Shown here: positions 17,699 through 25,522 of the stretch, in pieces
Layout of the letters: every line of letters starts with the position of its first letter
Numbering within the stretch: the first letter of the stretch is position 1
DNA from: Bradyrhizobium sp. SZCCHNS1050
GTDB taxonomy: Bacteria; Pseudomonadota; Alphaproteobacteria; Rhizobiales; Xanthobacteraceae
DNA: 64,000 nt
Direction of reading: 5' to 3'
NCBI RefSeq assembly: GCF_032484785.1
Contig: NZ_JAUETR010000002.1
Location: 868,001 to 932,000 of the forward strand
The notes under the pieces: model-generated
Told to the model about the DNA's origin: nothing
The model's input: the letters and a program-made list of their open reading frames with translations, nothing else
Database searches by the model: none
Made by a program: the position numbers and the translations under genes

Positions 17699-18883
17699 AT
17701 GAGTGTTCCCGAACAGAAACCCGCCGAGCAACCTGTCTCGGCGGTCGACGACGCTGTCCCGGCCAGCGCCACCGGCGTGCTGACCATCGATCTCGATGCG
17801 CTCGCCGCCAATTGGCGCAAACTGGAAAAGACCGCAGTGCCGGCCGAATGCGCCGGGGTGATCAAGGCCGACGCCTATGGCTGCGGCATTCCCCAGGTGG
17901 CGCGCACGCTCGCCGCGGCCGGCTGCAAGACCTTCTTCGTCGCGACGCTCGCGGAGGCAAAAGTCGCCCGCGCCGCCCTGCCGGACAGCGCCGCGCTCTA
18001 CGTGCTCGACGGCTTCTTCCAGAACACCGGCGAAGACTACGCGGCGATCAACTGCCGTCCTGTCATCGGCGACCTCAACGAGCTCGCCGAATGGGACATG
18101 TTCTGCCGCCGCACCGGCTGGAAGGGCGGCGCGGCCATCCATGTCGACACCGGCATGAACCGGCTCGGCCTCAGCCCGATCGATGCGCAGGGCATGATCC
18201 CGCGCATCCAGGGCGGCGACCATGGCATCACGCTGGTGATGAGCCATCTGGCCTCCGCCGAGCAGATCAACAGCCCGTCGAACGCGCGCCAGCTCGCGAC
18301 GTTCCGCGAGGTCGCCAGCGTGTTCACCGGCGTGCCCGCCGCGCTTGCCGCCTCCTCCGGCATCTTCCTCGGTGCCGCCTTCCAGTTCGACATGGTGCGT
18401 CCCGGCGCGGCGCTCTACGGCGTCAATCCGACGCCGGAGGCCGACAATCCGATGCAGCCGGTCGCCGAGATCAAGGCGCGCATCGTGCAGTTGCGCGACC
18501 TCGCGCGCGGCGACACGGTCGGCTATGGCGGCACCTGGAGCGCGCGCCGGCCGACGAAAATCGCGATCCTCTCCGCCGGCTATGCCGACGGCTACTTCCG
18601 CGCCGCCTCTTCCAACGACGGCACCCGCGGCGCCGACGTCATCATCGCCGGCCAGCGCTGCCCGATCGCAGGGCGCATCTCGATGGACCTGATCGCGGTG
18701 GATGTCACCGACCTGCCGCCGAAGGCCGCCCGCCGCGGCCACTTCGCCACGCTGCTCGGCGAGGGCATCACGGTCGACGAGCTCGCGCATCATTTCGGCA
18801 CCATCGGCTACGAAGTCCTGACCAATCTCGGCCGACGCTATCACCGCATCTACAAGGGCGGTGCGGCGGCCGCGGAAAGCTGA
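17699..18883 (+). CDS. alr: Alanine racemase
   Basis: PLP enzyme interconverting L- and D-alanine, which supplies D-Ala for peptidoglycan. The 394-residue protein has an N-terminal extension, then the fold-type III barrel with the PLP lysine in VIKADAYGCG (Lys56), VDTGMNRLGL, and the second-half catalytic tyrosine region ILSAGYADGYFRA (Tyr near 294). SMDLIAVDVTDLP completes the substrate site. It follows dnaB closely, a conserved arrangement in Rhizobiales (dnaB-alr-radA is often contiguous; here radA is about 20 kb away). Confidence 0.96.
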   Translation: MSVPEQKPAEQPVSAVDDAVPASATGVLTIDLDALAANWRKLEKTAVPAECAGVIKADAYGCGIPQVARTLAAAGCKTFFVATLAEAKVARAALPDSAALYVLDGFFQNTGEDYAAINCRPVIGDLNELAEWDMFCRRTGWKGGAAIHVDTGMNRLGLSPIDAQGMIPRIQGGDHGITLVMSHLASAEQINSPSNARQLATFREVASVFTGVPAALAASSGIFLGAAFQFDMVRPGAALYGVNPTPEADNPMQPVAEIKARIVQLRDLARGDTVGYGGTWSARRPTKIAILSAGYADGYFRAASSNDGTRGADVIIAGQRCPIAGRISMDLIAVDVTDLPPKAARRGHFATLLGEGITVDELAHHFGTIGYEVLTNLGRRYHRIYKGGAAAAES

Positions 18884-18933
18884 TCGCGCGGAGCAACGCT
18901 CTCTGTCTGACGTGCACACAGCTGCTGCCACAT

Positions 18934-19042
18934 CGTCATTGCGAGCGCAGCGAAGCAATCCCGAGTCCCGCACACCACCCTGGATTGCTTCCGCCTTCGC
19001 TCTTCGAGCTACGGCGGACAAGTCGCTGCGCTCGCAATGACG
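18934..19042. repeat. Palindromic intergenic repeat, CGTCATTGCGAG family, copy 1
   Basis: Perfect 20-base arms at 18934-18953 and 19023-19042 begin CGTCATTGCGAGC and end GCTCGCAATGACG. Inner arms AGCAATCC and GGATTGCTT also pair. A second copy lies at 37520-37601. The structure resembles REP-type extragenic palindromes common in Bradyrhizobium. Confidence 0.85.
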
Positions 19043-19129
19043 GTGAACTGACATGAGCCATCGTTCTCGCAGCATGTAACGCCCGAGGCTTGCATCTCTT
19101 TTCCACCCTCTTCGAAAGACGAGGGCGCA

Positions 19130-19483
19130 GGGAATGCCGGGTGAAGGCCTCACCCATGGCCCGCCTGCAGAAAAAAAGCAGGCGGCAGTCACCACAGGTT
19201 CAGCCGGTCAACCGGCATTCCCCGCGCGATGGCTTTACGTCTTATGCGTACTCTCCCCGGGGATCGGCTGTCTTGCCCCCGTGACCGGCGGATCATCACC
19301 GCCAGCGTAGCATCAGCGTCGGGATGCCAGGACCATACGTTTTCAACGTGCGCCTCGTGCCGTTCGTCCGCACGACCTCAAGCCATGCTGAGACCCGACG
19401 CGCCCACCACATCCCACCCCGCGTGTCATGACGATCGCGATACGCCCCTCGTGCCGAGGCGGGACGGAGGGAGTGAAGCATAA
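19130..19483 (+). repeat. Structured Bradyrhizobium-type intergenic repeat element
   Basis: Arms GGGAATGCCGG (19130-19140) and CCGGCATTCCC (19212-19222) close a stem. It contains a GGGTGA/TCACCC hairpin (19139-19155) and an 8-base-pair hairpin CCGCCTGC/GCAGGCGG (19161-19185) with an A-rich loop. The frame running on to 19483 gives a Pro/Ser/Arg-rich peptide with LPGDR and DDRDTPLV. I recall near-identical peptides as repeated hypothetical proteins in many Bradyrhizobium genomes, which marks this as a high-copy DNA element rather than a gene. Copy number cannot be tested here. Confidence 0.6.
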
Positions 19484-19647
19484 TTTTCTGAAAAACGAAA
19501 GTCGAATATTTTTCGCGGTAGGGACTGGACAGGCTGATTCGCGTTGAGATTGCTGAGAAAATCGTGCTTTGGCGCAGGTGATTCTAGTCCAGCCGATCGC
19601 TCCTGCGCCTCGCCGAATGGGGGGCACAGCAAGACGCGAGCCAAGTC

Positions 19648-19851
19648 CTATGATCGCCCCTCGTCACCGATCTCGGTCGTCCGCTTCATCTCTCGCGCGA
19701 GATCGTCAACAACCTGTGCCAGCGAGCGTCCATCGCTAGTGGTCAGCGATTTCCGAAGCTGCCGTGAGCTCCATAGGATAGCGGCAATGAACATGAAAAA
19801 GGGAAGCCAGGAGACGATCAGGCTTACATACCAAGGCACATCATTAGCCAT
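19648..19851 (-). CDS. Small membrane protein, tandem copy B (hypothetical)
   Basis: A 67-residue protein with short N-terminus MANDVPWYVSLIV, one transmembrane helix (about residues 8-28, LIVSWLPFFMFIAAILW), then a charged amphipathic tail: SSRQLRKSL, DGRSLAQVVDDLAREMKR. It is clearly homologous to the 63-residue protein encoded just upstream at 19919-20110, with the same layout and many identical positions. Ribosome binding site is modest (GAG). Function unknown; the tail could oligomerise or bind a partner at the membrane. Confidence 0.7.
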   Translation of the reverse strand: MANDVPWYVSLIVSWLPFFMFIAAILWSSRQLRKSLTTSDGRSLAQVVDDLAREMKRTTEIGDEGRS

Positions 19852-19918
19852 ACCCGAGCTCTTCCCTACGATTGCCTTCGATATCAGTCAGTCTGGCTCA
19901 GATGATCCGCGCGGCGGG

Positions 19919-20110
19919 TTACCATCTTCTATCATTCACGCGCTTCATCTCCTCCGCCAGATCACCGACGACCTGCACCAGCGAGCGACCGTCGTCGGTC
20001 ATCAGAGATCTCCGAAGCCGGCGCGTGCTCCATACAACGGCTGAGACGAACATGATCAATGGCAACCAGGCTATGACGAGCCTTACGTACCAAGGCACAT
20101 CGTCACTCAT
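19919..20110 (-). CDS. Small membrane protein, tandem copy A (hypothetical)
   Basis: A 63-residue paralogue of the next gene: MSDDVPWYVRLVIAWLP, a helix near residues 8-28, then STRRLRRSL and DGRSLVQVVGDLAEEMKRV. GGAGG lies about 8 bases before the ATG, so this copy has the better ribosome binding site. It is separated from copy B by 67 bases and the DNA of the two genes still aligns by eye, so they arose by tandem duplication. I recall similar short proteins in Bradyrhizobium but know of no function. Confidence 0.72.
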   Translation of the reverse strand: MSDDVPWYVRLVIAWLPLIMFVSAVVWSTRRLRRSLMTDDGRSLVQVVGDLAEEMKRVNDRRW

Positions 20111-20519
20111 GCCTAACCTCCACGCATGACCGCCGCCTGAGGACCAGGATCATCGATATGATCCAATCATTAAGAAATCAGCTGGAACGCAGTGGCAACG
20201 TCCCCGCAATGAGCAGGTGGATGGGTATTAAGGTGACAGTGCTGAACTGTATAAAACGGGGGGGCCGGCGGCATAGCCGCCGACCGCACACCCACTGGGG
20301 CGGGTGGCCGCCCGGGACTGGGGCGCGATCTGCCGACCAACGCGGGGGGACTAACGCCCAAGCCAATCCATAACGCTCTATGACTCTCACGAGGGGTCGC
20401 TAGCGTTCCCCCGGCACTCGCGTGGTGAGTTCTATTTTATCTGGACTCTTCCAGATTTTCGGCCAAGTTTCTCCCGGTTTGAAACACCACACGGGTCTTG
20501 AGGCGTCGAGGGCACCCAT
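20111..20519. other. Intergenic region with GC-rich palindromes
   Basis: About 410 bases lie between the divergent mini membrane gene and the channel-like gene. A G-rich tract with short palindromes (GGCGGCATAGCCGCC near 20266-20280) is followed by AT-rich sequence from about 20420. Short frames here have skewed composition and are not called. Confidence 0.45.
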
Positions 20520-21134
20520 ATGCAACGAAAATTGCCATGGCCCGCGGAAGGCTCGAAAGTATGGAGGTCATTAGCCGGGTTTGAAGCCATCCTCGCCACT
20601 GGTCTCTATTGGATCTGGCCTTTATCCCTTTCTTTTTATCTTCAGAAAATACCCGTTGCTCGCCGACGCCCCGATATTGCGATCGAGATCTATGTATCAG
20701 TTTGCTTGGGACTGACGATTTGGTTCTGGCTTCGACCGATTGAGCTAGTGATCCCATTTTGGCTTACGCCGAGAGAATGGGCAGGCGCCCTTTGCGCTTA
20801 TTTTTCGACAAGCTCGGTTGTCGCATTGTTGGACGTGGTCTTTCTCTCAAAAGTCTTGGGGAGCGTCGAATCTACGGAGCGATCACTTATCCTATTTATC
20901 TGCAACGTCGCTCAGATCATTTTTATGTTTGCTATTTGGTATCAAATTGTCGGAACCAACGTACGCAAGGAAGACGCTCTGTTTTCGTCGATTACGGTTC
21001 TTGGCACCCTCGGCTATCCGCCCGGTGCAAACACGGTCGTAGGTTTGCAAATTGCTACGGATCTGCTCCTATTCGCGATCTTCTTATCACACCTCGTTGG
21101 ACGAGTAGGAATACCGCCCCGAACCAACTCATAG
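20520..21134 (+). CDS. Potassium-channel-like membrane protein with altered selectivity filter
   Basis: The 204-residue protein has about four hydrophobic helices (roughly residues 22-41, 56-72, 90-112 and 121-142). A pore-like unit follows: a pore helix (EDALFSSITVL), the loop TLGYPPGA at 163-170, and a last helix near 173-194 (LQIATDLLLFAIFLSHLV). This matches the pore-loop and inner helix of two-pore-domain-type K+ channels, but the filter TVGYGD is replaced by TLGYPP. DNA is visibly AT-richer than its neighbours, suggesting acquisition by transfer. GAGGG lies about 8 bases before ATG, and a terminator follows. Ion selectivity cannot be predicted. Confidence 0.65.
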   Translation: MQRKLPWPAEGSKVWRSLAGFEAILATGLYWIWPLSLSFYLQKIPVARRRPDIAIEIYVSVCLGLTIWFWLRPIELVIPFWLTPREWAGALCAYFSTSSVVALLDVVFLSKVLGSVESTERSLILFICNVAQIIFMFAIWYQIVGTNVRKEDALFSSITVLGTLGYPPGANTVVGLQIATDLLLFAIFLSHLVGRVGIPPRTNS

Positions 21135-21152
21135 TTAGCCCCAGCACAGTTT

Positions 21153-21188
21153 GGGACGCCGCCTGTACTGAATTTGCGGCGTCCCTTT
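21153..21188 (+). terminator. Rho-independent terminator after the channel-like gene
   Basis: A perfect 10-base-pair stem, GGGACGCCGC (21153-21162) with GCGGCGTCCC (21176-21185), encloses a 13-base loop and is followed by a short T run. It begins 19 bases after the stop codon. Confidence 0.8.
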
Positions 21189-21208
21189 CAAGGCTCGAGA
21201 CAGCAAGC

Positions 21209-21304
21209 GTAGCCCGGATGAGTGTAGCGACATCCGGAATCACGAGACCGTTGCGGATGTGCCGCGCCATGGGTCCCGCATGTCGTGGCGCTCATCCGGG
21301 CTAC
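21209..21304. repeat. Palindromic repeat, GTAGCCCGGATGAG family
   Basis: Perfect 14-base arms at 21209-21222 (GTAGCCCGGATGAG) and 21291-21304 (CTCATCCGGGCTAC) bound a 96-base element. The right arm overlaps the end of the acetyltransferase gene. A solitary half-copy occurs at 61117-61130. Confidence 0.85.
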
Positions 21305-21870
21305 GCATTGTGCCCCCACCCGCGCGGATCCGTCTTCAGCAACGCATACAGCATGTCGTCGCGCCATTCGCCGCCGACGCGCAGGTGGTCGCGCAACTGG
21401 CCCTCGCAGCGGAAGCCGAGCTTTTCGGCCAGTTTGCGCGACGCGGCATTGTCCGGATGGATCAGCGCCTGCGCGCGGTGCAGGCCGAGCTCGCCGAAGC
21501 AGAAATCGAGCATCGCAGCGACCGCCTCGGTGGCGATGCCATCGCGCTGCCGGGCAGGATCGACGATGTAGCCGATCGTGACGCGCTTCGCACGCATGTG
21601 GCCGTCGTGATAGTTCACCATACCGATGCAGCGGTCGGTCTCGGCCTGTGCCACCGCCCAGAACCGGTAGTAGGACGGCGTGCAATCGATGAACCGGCGG
21701 ACGGCACGTTCGCTCTCGATCCGTTTGGTGTGAACCGGATGATTCCAGAAGCGCATCGCATCCGGATCGCTGAAGCACCGGTGCATCGCTTCGGTGTCAG
21801 CGGGATCGAACTGTCGTAGGCGCAGGCGGGCGGTCGAGAGGATCGGGTGCGGGATGGGCTGTCTTGCCAT
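21301..21870 (-). CDS. GNAT family N-acetyltransferase (RimJ/RimL type)
   Basis: The 189-residue protein has the family layout: TARLRLRQFDPADTEAM at the N-terminus, IGMVNYHDG as the central strand, the acetyl-CoA loop region YIVDPARQRDGIATEAVAAML, and the C-terminal ALIHPDNAASRKLAEKLGF. It acetylates an unknown amine, possibly a protein N-terminus, small molecule or drug. Its last codons overlap the arm of the palindromic repeat, so the repeat may supply the 3' end of the mRNA. Confidence 0.88.
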   Translation of the reverse strand: MARQPIPHPILSTARLRLRQFDPADTEAMHRCFSDPDAMRFWNHPVHTKRIESERAVRRFIDCTPSYYRFWAVAQAETDRCIGMVNYHDGHMRAKRVTIGYIVDPARQRDGIATEAVAAMLDFCFGELGLHRAQALIHPDNAASRKLAEKLGFRCEGQLRDHLRVGGEWRDDMLYALLKTDPRGWGHNA

Positions 21871-22096
21871 GGCGGGCTCATGCAGGGATGAACCAGACTA
21901 GCAGCGATGACGGCAGGAGCGCTACGTTCAGTCGCCTCTCGCCCGAAGGCCCCAATCTCCGCGTCGCCGTCATTGCGGGGCGCGCGGACGACACGGTGCC
22001 GGCGTCGTGCCGATCGCATGAGGCCGGTGGCAGTGCACAAGACTCGCGCGCCCCCCTGCGCTTGGCTCCTGCGCTTCCCGCGGTCGCGGCCGGCGC

Positions 22097-22987
22097 TCAC
22101 GCCTTGAAGTAGTCCGGTTGGCCGATGTCGGCGATCAGGCCGATCCCCTCGGGCGTCCAGCCCAGGCGCTGCTGTGTCAGGGCGCTGGAGGCCGGCATGT
22201 CCAGGCCCGCGAACATCGCCAGTGGTCCATAGTAGTCGCCCGCCTCCTCCTGACCTATCGAAACGACCGGCACGTTCAGCGCGCGACCGATCACCTCGAT
22301 GACCTCGCGCATCGCGACGCCTTCCTCGCCAACGGCGTGGTAGATCGCGTCTGCCACGCCTTTCTCAAGGGCAAGCCGGTAGAGGCGGGCAACATCCGAT
22401 CGATGCGCGGCGGCCCAGCGCTCGGTGCCTTCGCCGATATAGGCGGCGCGGCCCTTCTGCCGCGCGACCTCCACCAAATAGGAGATCAGGCCGGCCTTTC
22501 CGGGGGCGCCGTGCACCTGCGGCAGGCGGATCACCATTGCGCGCACGCCGCGCGACGCATAGGCGAGACCCGTCTGCTCGGACACGCGCGGGACATGCGC
22601 TGACGACTCGCGCCGCATGTCTTCGGTGACCACCACATTGGCCGCAACGAGCCCCGTTCCGGAGGTGACGATGAACGGCTTGTTCGTGCCCACCAGCACC
22701 TCGCCCATGGCGTCGATGGCGGCCTTGTCGATGGCGCCGTTCTCCGCGAATTTCGCGAAGTCGTGGATGAAGGCGAGATGGATCACGCCGTCGGCATCCC
22801 TCGCGCCGCGCTTCAGGCTGTCGAGGTCCTGCAGCGAGCCGCGATGAACCTGCGCGCCCAGTTGCTCGAGCGTGCGGACGTTCTCGGCGGAGCGCGCGAG
22901 GCCGATGACCTGATGCCCGGCGGCGATCAGCTCCCTGGTGGTTTCAGAGCCGATGAATCCGGCGGCGCCGGTGACGAATACGCGCAT
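22097..22987 (-). CDS. SDR family NAD(P)-dependent oxidoreductase/epimerase
   Basis: The 296-residue extended SDR starts MRVFVTGAAGFIGSETTREL, with the GxxGxxG cofactor loop at residues 7-13. VIGLARSAENVRTLEQLGAQ suggests an NADP-preferring site. The usual YxxxK is not obvious: the segment around TGLAYASRGVRAMVIRLPQ has a Tyr, but the Lys is displaced. Start at 22987 has GGGAG upstream. Divergent from an XRE regulator across a palindrome-rich promoter that probably controls both. Substrate unknown. Confidence 0.85.
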   Translation of the reverse strand: MRVFVTGAAGFIGSETTRELIAAGHQVIGLARSAENVRTLEQLGAQVHRGSLQDLDSLKRGARDADGVIHLAFIHDFAKFAENGAIDKAAIDAMGEVLVGTNKPFIVTSGTGLVAANVVVTEDMRRESSAHVPRVSEQTGLAYASRGVRAMVIRLPQVHGAPGKAGLISYLVEVARQKGRAAYIGEGTERWAAAHRSDVARLYRLALEKGVADAIYHAVGEEGVAMREVIEVIGRALNVPVVSIGQEEAGDYYGPLAMFAGLDMPASSALTQQRLGWTPEGIGLIADIGQPDYFKA

Positions 22988-23040
22988 GAGACACACTCCC
23001 TGTTCAGACCGCCGGGATATTGCTAGGCTGCTCATGCGGG

Positions 23041-23067
23041 TAAAGTCGTGACTTTATACGGGTATAA
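23041..23067. promoter_or_regulatory. Paired palindromes in the SDR/XRE divergent promoter
   Basis: TAAAGTC-GT-GACTTTA at 23041-23056 and TTATAC-GG-GTATAA at 23054-23067 are two adjoining perfect palindromes. The second overlaps a perfect -10 hexamer TATAAT (23063-23068) for the regulator gene. This is the expected layout for an autoregulatory operator serving both divergent genes. Confidence 0.55.
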
Positions 23068-23078
23068 TCGCTAACAGG

Positions 23079-23906
23079 ATGACGGACGCCAACCCTCTCG
23101 GGACCTATCTCAGGGATCGCCGCGCCAAGCTCGATCCGACCGCCTTCGGCCTGCCGCTGCAGCGGCGGCGAACGCCGGGGCTTCGGCGCGAAGAGGTGGC
23201 GCAACGCGCCAATGTGAGCGCCACCTGGTACACCTGGCTCGAGCAAGGGCGCGGCGGCGCGCCCTCCGCCGACGTGCTGGACCGCATCGCTCGCGCCATG
23301 ATGCTGACCGACGCCGAGCGCGAGCATCTGTTCCTGCTCGGTCTCGGCCGGCCACCCGAAGCCCGCTATCACGCGATCGACGGCATCTCACCCCGTCTCC
23401 AACGCGTGCTCGACACGCTGGAATACAGTCCCGCCTTCGTTCGCACGGCGACATGGGACATCCTCGCCTGGAACAGGGCGGCTGCGGCCGTCCTCACCGA
23501 CTACAGCACCCTGCCGGAGGGACAGCGCAATGTTCTGCGCATGATGTTCCACGACAGCCGTGTCCGCGCCGCACAGCCCAACTGGCAGGCCGTGGCGCGC
23601 TATGTGGTCGCGTCCTTCCGCGCCGACGTGGCCCGCGCCGGCGCGGCCCGCAATGTCCAATCGCTGGTCGACGAGCTCTGCGCGACGAGCCCGGAATTCG
23701 CGGCGATGTGGCGCGACAACGATGTGCAAGGGCGGCACGGTGACGGCGTGAAGACCCTGCAGCATCCCGTCGCCGGATCGCTCTCGATGGAATTTTCGGG
23801 CTTCGCCGTCGATGGCCGGCCCGACCTCACCATGGTGATCTACAATCCCGCGACGCCGGAGGATGCCGACAAGATCCGTGCGCTGGTGACGTCGCGACCG
23901 AAGTAG
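23079..23906 (+). CDS. XRE-family regulator with MmyB-like ligand-binding domain
   Basis: The 275-residue protein has an N-terminal helix-turn-helix (LGTYLRDRRAKLDP, GLRREEVAQRANVSATWYTW) and then the MmyB-type domain (LQRVLDTLEYSPAFVRTATW, DILAWNRAAAAVL, AQPNWQAVARYVVASFR). The C-terminal LSMEFSGFAVDGRPDLTMVIY is also family-typical. Such proteins usually control an adjacent oxidoreductase gene; here that is the divergent SDR. The -10 TATAAT ends 10 bases before the ATG, so the leader is very short. Confidence 0.92.
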   Translation: MTDANPLGTYLRDRRAKLDPTAFGLPLQRRRTPGLRREEVAQRANVSATWYTWLEQGRGGAPSADVLDRIARAMMLTDAEREHLFLLGLGRPPEARYHAIDGISPRLQRVLDTLEYSPAFVRTATWDILAWNRAAAAVLTDYSTLPEGQRNVLRMMFHDSRVRAAQPNWQAVARYVVASFRADVARAGAARNVQSLVDELCATSPEFAAMWRDNDVQGRHGDGVKTLQHPVAGSLSMEFSGFAVDGRPDLTMVIYNPATPEDADKIRALVTSRPK

Positions 23907-24062
23907 GTGCGAGTGCCCTCTCGACTCGCGCCGCCGAGAAGCACGCGGGTTGCCTGACAGGCCGGGCATTCGTAGGCAGCCTTGGCTGCATCGACGCTGC
24001 AGCGTGAACAAAAAGCCGATTGCGAGCTTGGTCATCCGGACATCCCCACGGCGACGGGCATC

Positions 24063-24833
24063 ATGAAGATCGCGACCTTCAACATCAACAATGTCCGGCG
24101 GCGGCTCCCCAATCTGCTGCGCTGGCTGCGCGCGGCCAGGCCCGACATCGTCTGCCTGCAGGAGCTGAAATGCACCCAGGCCGATTTCCCCGTCGATGCG
24201 ATCGCCAAGGCCGGCTATGGCGCGGTGTGGCAGGGACAGAAGACCTGGAACGGCGTCGCGATCCTTGCGCGCAAGGCCGAGCCGGTGCTGACCCGCACCG
24301 CCCTGCCCGGCAATCCCAGAGACCAGGAGGCGCGCTACATCGAGGCCGCGGTGCGCGGCCTCGTCGTCGGCTGCCTCTATTTGCCGAACGGCAATCCGCA
24401 GCCGGGGCCGAAATTCGACTATAAGCTCGCCTGGTTCAAACGCCTGCAGAAGCACGCGGCTGATTTCATCAAGGACGACCTGCCGGCCGTGCTCGCCGGC
24501 GACTACAATGTGGCGCCTGCTACGCTCGACATCTATCCGACGCGATCCTGGGACAAGGACGCGCTGATCCAGCCGAAGAGCCGCGCCGCCTTCAAGGCGC
24601 TGGTCGATCAAGGCTGGTGCGACGCGATCCGGATGCTGCATCCGGACGCGCCGATGTTCACGTTCTGGGACTACAAGCGCAACCGCTGGCCGCGCGATGC
24701 CGGCCTGCGGCTCGACCACCTGCTGCTGAGCCCGCAACTCGCGCCGCGCCTTGCCAAGGCCGGCGTCGACCGCGCCATCCGCGGCGAGGACGGCGCCAGC
24801 GACCACGCGCCGGCCTGGATCGTGCTGAAATAA
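24063..24833 (+). CDS. xth: Exodeoxyribonuclease III family protein
   Basis: Apurinic/apyrimidinic endonuclease and 3'-5' exonuclease acting in base excision repair. The 256-residue protein begins MKIATFNINNVRRRL. It carries the metal-binding Glu (CLQELK), the segment LPNGNPQPGPKFDYKLAWF, the catalytic GDYNVAP and the terminal DHLLLSP and SDHAPAW. Length and motifs match ExoIII of alphaproteobacteria. The 27-codon upstream extension is not family-like. Confidence 0.95.
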   Translation: MKIATFNINNVRRRLPNLLRWLRAARPDIVCLQELKCTQADFPVDAIAKAGYGAVWQGQKTWNGVAILARKAEPVLTRTALPGNPRDQEARYIEAAVRGLVVGCLYLPNGNPQPGPKFDYKLAWFKRLQKHAADFIKDDLPAVLAGDYNVAPATLDIYPTRSWDKDALIQPKSRAAFKALVDQGWCDAIRMLHPDAPMFTFWDYKRNRWPRDAGLRLDHLLLSPQLAPRLAKAGVDRAIRGEDGASDHAPAWIVLK

Positions 24834-24861
24834 TCCGAAGTCGCGTGTCCGCGTCGGAGCC

Positions 24862-25365
24862 TCAGCCGCGGTCGGGCCAGGTCTGCTGCAGATTGGTCGC
24901 GCGCTCGGGCAGGCCCTCGGTCAGCACCGCCATGCCGCCGCACACCGGCAGATGCACGACGAGGCTCGCGGCATCCGGCACGTTCGGACGCGGCGTCACG
25001 TTCCACAGCATGATCTCCTGACGCGTGCGGCGGATCTCCTTGAACTCATAACTATACGTCTCCGAGCCGCGCGGATATTCGCGCCAGAGCTGGCCTTCCT
25101 TGCGGAAGCTGCTCTGCGTGCCGTCATAGCGATCGGAATAGGACAGGCAGGCCGGCACGTTCAGCGCCTCGAGCACGGCCGCGCCGACGTTCGACGCCGC
25201 GGGAAGGACGCTGTTCACCGCGCCGATCGCGGCGAACACGGTCGTGATCGCGCCGGCGGCCATCGCGAGCCAGCCGGCCTTGGTCGCGGCCGGGCGCGCG
25301 GGCGCATTCGCGGCGGACACCTTGGATGCAAGTCCGCGAGGGGACGTCAGATGGAGCTGGGCCAT
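24862..25365 (-). CDS. Hypothetical membrane-anchored protein
   Basis: No family recognised. The 167-residue product has one hydrophobic segment near residues 30-58 (AGWLAMAAGAITTVFAAIGA) and a likely extracytoplasmic C-terminal part with two cysteines (NVPACLSYSDRYDG and HLPVCGGMAVL) that could form a disulphide. The start at 25365 has GGAGAA 9 bases upstream; the longer frame from 25419 lacks this. It is convergent with the exonuclease gene and 157 bases from the hydrolase gene. Confidence 0.65.
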   Translation of the reverse strand: MAQLHLTSPRGLASKVSAANAPARPAATKAGWLAMAAGAITTVFAAIGAVNSVLPAASNVGAAVLEALNVPACLSYSDRYDGTQSSFRKEGQLWREYPRGSETYSYEFKEIRRTRQEIMLWNVTPRPNVPDAASLVVHLPVCGGMAVLTEGLPERATNLQQTWPDRG

Positions 25366-25522
25366 GACGCGTTCTCCGATGGTGCGGCGAGGATGGATGC
25401 CCCGCCGGGCTGCATTCATCGGAGATCAGTCTGGCGATCGCGCTCCCGGCGAATGTGACGCCGATCACAACCTGGAATGATGACCGCCCGGCGCCACACC
25501 GGGAGCGTGACGACACGCGCCG

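Larger units (their letters stand above)
18884..19647. other. Long intergenic region dominated by repeats
   Basis: The 764 bases between alr and the first mini membrane gene hold the palindromic repeat (18934-19042) and the structured repeat (19130-19483). An AT-rich stretch near 19484-19520 follows. No credible protein-coding gene is seen on either strand. Confidence 0.65.

Noticed and set aside
16010..19195. 1061-codon open frame on the minus strand
   Set aside because: It lies antisense to dnaB and alr, both unmistakable genes. High GC at third codon positions removes stop codons from the complementary frame, and the translated product is Arg/Gly/Ala-rich with no domain.
19229..19483. 84-codon frame as a real gene
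   Set aside because: Its peptide matches the recurrent frame of a dispersed repeat, with no good ribosome binding site and a hairpin-rich head; called as a repeat instead.
20437..20757. 106-codon minus-strand frame
   Set aside because: Overlaps the channel-like gene on the other strand. Only the plus-strand frame has membrane helices, a pore motif, a ribosome binding site and a terminator.
21960..22000. Possible remnant of the CGTCATTGCG repeat upstream of the acetyltransferase gene
   Set aside because: CGTCATTGCGGGGCGCGC has the left-arm look but no partner arm follows; too short to call.
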